The position numbers and the translations under genes are program-made. From Fremontodendron californicum (Eukaryota; Streptophyta; Magnoliopsida; Malvales; Malvaceae), in the NCBI GenBank assembly GCA_030761205.1, contig JAULJL010000034.1, forward strand, positions 4,921,501 through 4,985,500: a DNA stretch of 64,000 nucleotides, in the 5' to 3' direction. The notes beneath the pieces are model-generated. The model was not told where the DNA came from. It did not search any database and saw nothing but the letters and a program-made list of their open reading frames with translations. Below, one piece after another: positions 56,770 through 64,000 of the stretch (the stretch's first letter is position 1; each line of letters starts with the position of its first letter).

Positions 56770-57650
56770 TCAAGGATTTAAGTCAGGAAATAACACTCTC
56801 AGCTGGCTTCTTTTGGAAAACAATTGCTCCACTACATCAAGACCTCTGTGACCATTCTTCCTTTTGTTAATTCTTCTATCCAGCATTGCTGCAGGTTCTT
56901 TAGCCAAAGTACCACCAGCATCAACGAGAGGAAGATGTAATTGAGCAATTTCTTTACCAATGTGTTTCTTCAGTTGAGAAACATGGAACACATGATGGAT
57001 TTTGCATTTGGTGGTAAGGCAAATTCTTTGACTAGCACGATCCAAATGAAACTTCAAAAGTTTAATGGAAGCCTCTCTATCTTGTAGAATAGGTGCTGGT
57101 TGCCCATAAACAACTTCATAAGTGTAGTTTGTATGGAAGTATGGAAACTGGTGTTGTACCACCACTCATCCAATGGTATCCATTTGGCCCAATCTCTAGG
57201 TCTTACCTCTGTCATGCATCTCAGGTAAGTTTCTAGGCTTCGATTCATCACCTTAGTCTGTCCATCTGTTCGAGGATGGTATGCAGTTGATAACTTTAAG
57301 TTAGAACCCAATAACCTGAAAAGCTCCTTCCAAAATAGACTGGTGAAAATCTTATCCCTGTCAGAAACTATATTTTGAGGGACTCCATGCAACTTGCAGA
57401 TGTTATCATGAAGAGTTGGCCTACTGTGATGGAAGTATAGGGATGAGCTAATGTTAAAAAATGTGCATATTTACTCATACGATCTACCACAACCATAATG
57501 ACATCTTTTCCACAAGATTTTGGCATACCTTCAATAAAGTCAATGGTGATGTTTGTCCAAATTTTCTCTAGTGTAGGTAAAGGCTATAAGAGGCTAGGAT
57601 AGGCAGAAAGATCATACTTACATTGCTGACAAATGGTTCACTCTTTCACA
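56770..57650 (-). pseudogene. Gypsy integrase and C-terminal region remnant
   Basis: From right to left it has GVPQNIVSDRDKIFTSLFWK, LSTAYHPRTDGQTKVMNRSL and LRCMTEVRPRDWAKWIPLDE (integrase core with the second Asp region and the Glu-containing segment partly changed). After a frame break come YEVVYGQPAP, HHVFHVSQLKKHIG and LPLVDAGGT. A zinc-binding segment lies nearer 57650. There are frame breaks between 57040 and 57170. Confidence 0.85.
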
Positions 57651-58140
57651 AATTGCCTTACCAGTTTCTTTATCCACTTCCAATAAACTACACTTGATAT
57701 TATTTTCATTGTTGCTTCAATGCTAGAATGCCCCCTTATGGCTGAATTATGGAAATGCTTCAATAGATCTTATCTCAACACTGAATTTGCTCCTACTATC
57801 AGTTTCCCCTTTCTTCTTAGTTGACCAGCTTGCCATATGTACTTAGTAAAGGTTGTCTGCTTATTTTGAATCTTGTGCATTAGCTGAACTATAACAAGAT
57901 CCATTATCTAGGACAGTTTAATTCTTTTGCCAAATCACTGCTTACAGTAGTCATTGCACATAGTGTCACTTCTGGTTTCCTAGACAAAGAATCTGTTACA
58001 ACATTAGTTGAACCTTTTCTAAACACCAACTCATAATCAAATCCCATCATTTTGATCACACTCACAACTTCTGAGCTGGTGTGTTTGTCTTCTGGTCTAA
58101 TAAGAATTTAAGACTTTGATGGTCAGTCTTAATCTGGAAG

Positions 58141-58324
58141 CTATGTTGCTCCGACTCTTCATTTTTCTTGAAGTACTTGTGTCCGATCCATATCCGGACA
58201 TGGGTATGGGGATATGATCCTCCAAGGACCGTCTAAATACATGTAAATCTTAGAAAAAATTGAACATACCTATGTCGGAAACATACCCGTGTCCGACACT
58301 CACACCCAAGTTCGAGTAACATAG
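58141..58324. mobile_element. 184-bp hAT-like MITE in the gypsy RNase H region
   Basis: The ends CTATGTTGCTCCGAC and (complement) CTATGTTACTCGAAC form inverted repeats. The perfect 8-bp duplication TCTGGAAG lies at 58133-58140 and 58325-58332. It contains GTGTCCGA motifs in both orientations. Removing it joins the two RNase H halves. Confidence 0.9.
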
Positions 58325-59590
58325 TCTGGAAGTGCCTTCTCACCAAGTATGCACTCCTTTTTTTCACTTCCATCAGAATTGCTAGCAGTTCTTTTTCATA
58401 TACAAATAATGCTTGATGTCTTGGAGACAATGCCTTACTGAAATTGGAAACTGGTCTCCCAGGTTGACTTCAGACAACACCCACTCCACAGCTAGAAGCA
58501 TCAGATTCCACAACAAAAATAACATTGAAATCAGGCAATGCTAGTACAGGAGCTGAGACCATAGTTTTTTAAGTGCTTCAAAGGCCTTCTGAGCGAAGTC
58601 TAACCATGTAAAACCTATTTTTCTTCAAACAGATCAATAAATGGTTTGGCTAAGGTACCATAGCCTCTAATGAACCTTCTATAGTTACCAGTTAAACCTA
58701 CGAACCCTCTTAACTCTTTTAACACTTCTAGGAACATGCCAATCTACCATGCAAGCAACCTTTTGTTTGTCCATCCCTTTTCATTGATAATATGGCCTAA
58801 ATACTCTATTTGAGTAGTATGGCCTAAATACTCTATTTGAGTAGCACCAAATTCATATTTGAAAAGTTCACAAACAGTTGGTTCTGTAATAGAACTTCAA
58901 AGACCTTTTGTAAATGTTGAAGGTGAGCTGCCCAGGTGGTTGAATAGATCAAGATATTCATCAAAAGACACTAATACAAACCTTCTTAAGGCTGTAAAAT
59001 GCTATTCATTAAGCTTTGAAAGATAGAAGGGGCATTCGTGAGCCCAAAGAGCATCACTAGAAACTCAAAATGCCCATGATGGGTTCTAAAGGCTATTTTG
59101 TGTACATCAGATTCTTCCTAATCTGATGATGTCCAGACTTAAGGTTTAACTCAGAGAACCAACAAGTGTCTTTCAACTCATCAAGTTTTTTTCTATCAGG
59201 GTATTGGAAACTTATCCTTCAAAGTCATGTTGTTCAATTGCCTGTAGTCTCCACAACCTCCAAGAACCATATTTTTTTAACTAAGACTACTGGAGAGGCA
59301 AAAGAACTAGTACTGTCTCTAATAATTTCAGTCTTTTTCATTTCAACCACCATTCTCTCTATTTCATTCTCTTGTATAGTGGGTACCTACATGGTCCGAT
59401 TTTAACAACTTGGGAATCATCTTTCAGTATAATCTTGTGATCATGAGCTCTCTTATGTCGTAGCTCTTTAGGCACCTCAAAGATCACAGAGAACTTAGAT
59501 AATAATTGTTTCATCTCCAGTGGCATGGAACCCTAATCTCCTTATCCTTCAATTTTGGTTCCTTCTTAGTAATCAACATTGCAAAAGTAT
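58233..59590 (-). pseudogene. Gypsy reverse transcriptase and RNase H remnant
   Basis: On the - strand, from the right, there is HKIAFRTHHGHFEFLVMLFG and LTNAPSIFQSLMN (reverse transcriptase; YVDD region altered near 58970). Then come KAFEALKKTMVSAPVLALPD, FVVESDASSCGVGVV and LSPRHQALFVYEKELLAIL (RNase H), interrupted by the MITE. Stops occur throughout, so it is inactive. Confidence 0.82.
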
Positions 59591-59592
59591 TT

Positions 59593-62066
59593 TGATAGGA
59601 TCTAAGATGGCCCAATCTCATGGCAATTTCTATATGGGCCAAGATCTAAGAAGATCTAGGAAACATGGCAAGAATGGATGGAATTCACTTGGGCCATGTT
59701 GCAAGTTATTCAAGAAAGGCTTCAACATGCAAGATGGGCTTACATCTAAGTTTAGTCCATGTGATTCAAGAACACAAGGTGACGGCATTAGAGGGCTTGC
59801 AAGTGGTGGCATTGGAAGATTAGAAGTGGGCCTATTCTTTCATTTATTATTTGACATGGCAATTGTGGGGACCAATTCATTTAATGATGTAGCGCCTATG
59901 AGAGGCCTTATTTGGGCTTATTTTAATTCTTATAATTACTTAGGCATTTGAGCCTATATTATGTAATATGGACATTTTTTAATTATTTAGGTTTGGGCTT
60001 GAGCATGTTCAGCCCATATTTTACATATTATTGATTAGTAGATTAGGGCTAGCCGACCAAGAATCTTCATTGGCTTAATCTTGGCTTTTCTGGGTTAGGT
60101 ATCCTAAATTGTTAGTGGGTTCATAGGGTTTCAACCCCATGGGTTCACATCATTTGATATCAGAGCTTAGGCAACTAATCAGGTACTATCACAACAATAT
60201 CAATAACAAGATTTTGGGGTTTCTATCAACTTTCTTGTTTTGGGGTTTCAGGTATTCTTGTCTTAGGTTATAGCTTTAGGTATTCTTGCCCTAAGGTTAT
60301 AGTTTTTAGACAGTTTCTTTTGGGGTTTTATTTTTGGAAATTGGTTGAGATCAAGATTCTACTTCTTGAATTCTTGATTTATTAAAAAAAATTGTTCTTG
60401 AATGTTCTTGATCCGTTCTTATAAAAAAATCAAGAATTAAAAGGAGCATTCGAACAGTCTAAAGAAAGGAAAAAGAAAGTCATCGAGATTTCAAGAAAAT
60501 CAATAAAGTCTCGTGAAAAAAAAAAAGAAAAGAAAGAAAAATGTTCGAATAGAAAAAAGAAGAAAAAAAGATTCGAGAAAGATGAAAAGAAGAGGAAAGA
60601 ATCGAAATTCATTTTCTTTTTACTAACCAAAGTTGTTTTGCAACAACTTTAAGATGTCTCTCACATGTGGCGACGAAGTAAAGCAGGCTCTACAAGAGAT
60701 GAAAGAGTTCACCTTATTGTTTGGGAAATTTGTGCTACAATAGGAAGAAAGAGAGAGAACAAAAAAGAGTGAAAAAGAAAGAGAGGTGGTTGAAAAACAC
60801 GTGGAGCTACAAGAGGAAAAAGAGTCAAACAGAAAATGAAAAAGAAAAGAAAGCGGTGGCTGAAATTAAAGAAGTAAGAGATGAGCCATTAGTGAAAAAG
60901 GAGACAATTCTTACCGAGGAAAATAAAGAATTTGAGAATTTTTTTCTTGATGCAAAGGAGAGTGAGGTTCTTATTCTTGATTCCCCTAACCAATCTCTTC
61001 CTATTTTGACTACTTCTTTGTTGGAGAATGTAGAGGATTTCTTTTCGGAGAAGATATAGGATGGGTTGCCACCCATAAGAGGCATTGCACATCACCTTGA
61101 TTTAGTACCTAGAGCCGTCATTCTCACACACAAGGCTAAGATTCGAGGGCGAATCTTTTCGAGGAAAGAGGGAATGATAGGATCCAAGATGGCCCAATCC
61201 CATGGCAATTTCTATATGGGCCAAGATCCAAGAAGATCTAGGAAACATGACAAGAATGGGCGGAATTCACTTGGGCCATGTTGTAAGTTATTCAAGAAAG
61301 GCTTCAACATGCAAGATGGGCTTGCATCCAAGTTTAGTCCATGTGATTCAAGAATGCAAGGTGGCGGCATTGGAAGATTAGAAGTGTGCCTATTCTTTCA
61401 TTCATTAATTGACATGTCAATTGTGGGGACCAATTCATTTAATGATGTGGCGCCTAAGAGAGGGCTTATTTGGGCTTATTTTAATTCTTATAATTACTTA
61501 GGTATTTGAGCCTATATTATGTAACATGGACATCTTTTAATTATTTAGGTTTGGGCTTGAGCATGTTCAGCCCATATTTTACATATTATTGCTTAGTAGA
61601 TTAGGGCTAGCGGACCAAGGTATTTCTAAGGGGATTATGAGTGCTTGGCCGAATATTCATGTAATTAAGAGAGGAGTCCTTGGCTGCCAAAGACTTGCAA
61701 TTATACTAGGATTATTAGGTTAGCTAATTAGGTTATATAGGGAGGCTATAAATACTATGTCTTAGCTGCCGACAATTAATAATCTTTTGATCAATTAAGT
61801 CTGATTTTATTCAGTAAGAGTTTTCTCTTTTAGTTCTTGAAAGAACTTAAAACTTATCAAGAATTCTTCTTTGTGGCGTTCAACACCTTCAAACTTAGGT
61901 TCTTGAAACAAGCGTTCTTGGGGTCTAGCTAGCTTAGTTTATCTAGGTTTTTTGAAATAAGGTTTCACTGGGTTTAAGTTTTCATTGCCTGAATCTTGGC
62001 TTTTCTGGGTTAGATATCCTAAATTGTTAGTGGGTTCAAAGGGTTCAATCCCACCGGTTCACATCA
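59593..62066 (+). mobile_element. Short non-autonomous LTR retroelement
   Basis: Direct repeats at 59593-60152 (560 bp) and 61175-62066 (892 bp) both begin TGATAGGATC and end GTTCACATCA. The first is followed by TTTGATATCAGAGC, a tRNA-Met-type primer-binding site. The first LTR lacks about 330 bp present in the second (roughly 61613-61970), including its TATAAATA box near 61748. Only 1022 bp of internal sequence remains. No 5-bp target duplication is evident (TATTT against CACTT). It interrupts the gypsy element in the opposite orientation. Confidence 0.85.
60600..61174 (+). pseudogene. Internal coding remnant of the short LTR element
   Basis: A lysine- and glutamate-rich frame (about 60721-61059) reads into ESEVLILDSPNQSLPILTTS. 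Past a stop it continues GLPPIRGIAHHLDLVPRAVI, a gypsy-type segment normally found just before the reverse transcriptase. This suggests a deletion joining a leader or gag region to the edge of pol. It cannot make an enzyme. Confidence 0.6.
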
Positions 62067-62760
62067 CACTTCCAGTAGCATAATATAACCTTATAGATTG
62101 TTTCTTGGAAGCCAACTGGACCTTACCAGCCATCATACCAGACGGGACTACACAGTCTTGGTTAAATGAGAATTGCATGATCAACTGGTTAAAGTCCCAC
62201 AATATTGGACCCAGAGCCTTCAACCATTAAAACCTCAAGTACCAAATCACACCCTATTAAAGGTAATACCAAGAAATCAGTACATTGTTGCAGTCCTTGT
62301 ACCTCCCATTTCAGCTTCATACACTCATCCTATGCCAACAAGGTATTTCCATTGCCCACAGTAACACTGAATCCCCTAACAGGTTGAATGATTGATGCAC
62401 CCCAATCTTTTGCTCATGGATTGATCTATGAAGTTTTGGGTGCTTCCAGGATCAATCAACATTACTACTGATTGGTTTTTAATCTTTCCATGTACTCTCA
62501 GGGTTTGAGGACCTTAAATAGCTAACAAGGCATGAATTGAAATCAATGCATTGTTCTTCATCTTAGTATTATTAGCCCCTAATTCCTCCATAGACTCCAC
62601 AGTCTAAAAATTCTTCCTATTCAGATATTGACTCAACTAGATCTTCCACAGACAAATGATATAACTGTGATTTCATACACTTATGTTCCACAGCAAATTT
62701 GACTCCACACCACATACAAAATCCTTTTTTTCTCCTTTCGTCCCTTTCCTCTTTGGTTGG
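62067..62760 (-). pseudogene. Gypsy protease and zinc knuckle remnant
   Basis: On the - strand, FCMWCGVKFAVEHKCMKSQL at about 62728-62669 is the CCHC knuckle, with VEDLVE downstream. VMLIDPGSTQNFIDQSMSKR (about 62470-62410) is the aspartic protease active site, with Pro in the usual Ser position of the DSGST-type motif. It continues the decayed gypsy element to the right of the short LTR element. Confidence 0.78.
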
Positions 62761-62797
62761 GATCTTGTTTGTTTTTTGTGAAAGAGTATCAGGTTTA

Positions 62798-63480
62798 GTA
62801 TAAACTAAAACTCTTATAAAATAATTTTATTGGGACTAAGAAAAAAATATTATTTTAAAGAGGTCGATAAATTAATATTTATTAATTTATAAAGAATTTT
62901 ATGTTTTCAATCCTTATCCATGTGTATTATTAATTTTTTTGCTAAAATACCTAAATGGCTTATAAATGAAAAACACTAGATACTAATAAAGAAATTAAGA
63001 GATGATAATCAAGATTTAGATGGCAGTAGTGTTTTACTAACTCTTTTTTCAAAAGAGGTATTTCAAGCGGTATTCACCTTAAATAACTATTTGCTATAAC
63101 ATGAAAAAAAATATATATATACCAAATGTGGTGTGTGCATCCTTAAAAAATTAAGGATGAAGCTCAGTATGGTTTAGGTGCAAAAAAAAAAAAAAAAATT
63201 AGATGCATATTTTGAGAAAAAAACTTAAATGAAAAGTTAAAAGTTGTTAAGTGAAAATTTTCTTATAGTATTATATGAACTTTTATGTATTCTTTTAAAT
63301 CTTTTTAGGAAATATTAATTTATATATTTATTGGACCTTAAAGAATTATAAAAAAATTACTATCTTATGCATTTAGCGAGGTTATTATTTTAGTACATTG
63401 GCCCAAGTCAAGATTACAATATTTTATTAATTAATCGAGAATATTAATTTATCGGACATTCATTTATCGAGGTTTTATTG
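62798..63480. mobile_element. pogo/Emigrant-like element
   Basis: The right end, read as its complement, is CAATAAAACCTCGATAAATG. The left end is GTATAAACTAAAACTCTTAT. These resemble the terminal repeats of Emigrant/Lemi-type (pogo) elements (CAGTAAAACCTCTATAAATT), and TA dinucleotides flank both ends (62796-62797, 63481-63482). A short remnant near 62995-63095 (DGSSVLLTLFSKEVFQAVFT) may be the tail of a pogo transposase, but this is speculative. The gypsy gag resumes just past the right end. Confidence 0.5.
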
Positions 63481-63482
63481 TA

Positions 63483-64000
63483 GTTGGTTCTTGTTGTAGC
63501 AGGTAGAATATGAGGTTTTAGTGGTTGAAGGTAGTAGGATCAGGAAGGATGTTTCTGGTGTTGGTAATAAGGGAGGTAAGGCTGTTCTATTGGTGTTATG
63601 TAAATTAGGGTGGATAGGAGGAGCTGTTAAGGGTGTTTTATAAGGTATGAAAGGTTTTTTGGGTATGTTGAATACCAAAGATTCAAGTTGTTTGGCTAAG
63701 TTTAGTGCATGGTCAGGGTTTTGGGGGTAAAATAATCGAACAGGTTTAGAAATTTTAGATTTTATATTGCTAATAAATATACTCGGGACATATTCATCAA
63801 AAAGATTTAATAAATTTAAAAGAGCTTCAAACTCCCCATAGGATCAAAGTATTCATTTTTCACTAAATCTAGCTCTTAATTCAGCTAAATAATGTTCCCA
63901 ACTCATCTCTATAAGCTTCCCCTGTGATTTCATAAATCGTTGATGCTTGCACATTGCAGGGCCTTTTCATCCAAATGCATTGTCACTAACCTTGCCTTAT
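63483..64000 (-). pseudogene. Gypsy gag remnant, truncated by the window edge
   Basis: On the - strand near 63980-63780 there is VTMHLDEKALQC, then GKLIEMSWEHYLAELRARFSE and YGEFEALLNL, the pattern of gypsy gag (Trp-x2-Tyr, Leu-Arg-x-Arg-Phe). A proline- and threonine-rich linker follows (about 63680-63490). Stops are present, and the N-terminal part lies outside the window. Confidence 0.7.

Larger units (their letters stand above)
56700..64000 (-). mobile_element. Decayed Ty3/gypsy retrotransposon, runs off the window
   Basis: Read right to left it has gag (64000 to about 63480), zinc knuckle and protease (62740-62400), reverse transcriptase and RNase H (59590-58233), and integrase with a C-terminal region (57600-56770). 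This is the Ty3/gypsy order. It is broken by three later insertions (58141-58324, 59593-62066, 62798-63480) and by many stops. No LTR is identified within the window. Confidence 0.87.

Noticed and set aside
59520..59951. A 143-codon frame repeated at 61066-61509
   Set aside because: Both are inside the LTRs of the short retroelement; duplication reflects the LTRs and no known domain is present.

Overview
This is nuclear DNA of a flowering plant, very probably a eudicot. It is AT-rich, its one intact host gene has plant-type introns, and most of it is nested plant transposons. I cannot name the species. Only the DENN-domain gene (DENND6-like, three coding exons, 50679-55627) looks like an ordinary functional host gene. 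There are no convincing tRNA or rRNA genes and no CRISPR array.

Region 1 (1 to at least 19338) is a giant Mutator-like element (MULE). Matching inverted repeats lie at 67-212 and 19193-19338, and the palindrome ATGTACAT is scattered through both flanks. It carries a two-exon MuDR-type transposase (3098-5443, + strand, one in-frame stop) and a 12-exon Ulp1-type SUMO/ubiquitin-like cysteine protease gene (14389-11167, - strand, catalytic His/Asp/Cys visible, one apparent 1-base deletion). It also holds a plant transposon-protein reading frame split by a solo LTR (8512-10017, 5-bp target duplication) behind a GC-rich minisatellite. A hAT-like element (15109-16986) contains a second hAT MITE (16091-16347), each with a perfect 8-bp target duplication.

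Region 2 (about 19.3-23.8 kb) holds possible remnant exons on the - strand and a 1.75-kb foldback element (about 21195-22940).

Region 3 (23772-35253) is a decayed Ty1/copia element with roughly 1-kb LTRs. It is split by a CACTA element (27289-32053; TSD ACA) that carries fragments of host genes and a stretch with a mitochondrial-type group II intron domain V.

Region 4 (35292-47519) is a 12.2-kb non-autonomous Ty3/gypsy element (Tat/Ogre-like, gag only, TSD CTATG). Both of its LTRs contain the last 50 codons of ribosomal protein eS30, the most unusual observation in the window.

Region 5 (47.5-50.0 kb) is AT-rich and holds a hAT element rich in GGTACC (48613-49194; 8-bp TSD). Region 6 is the DENN gene. 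Region 7 (about 56.7 kb to the end) is a decayed Ty3/gypsy element on the - strand, broken by a 184-bp hAT MITE, a 2.5-kb non-autonomous LTR element and a pogo/Emigrant-like element.

No previously unknown enzyme system is claimed. The novelty is in the architecture: gene capture by an LTR, a multi-gene giant MULE, and a nest of insertions datable from intact target duplications. All splice models were made by eye and need transcript support.
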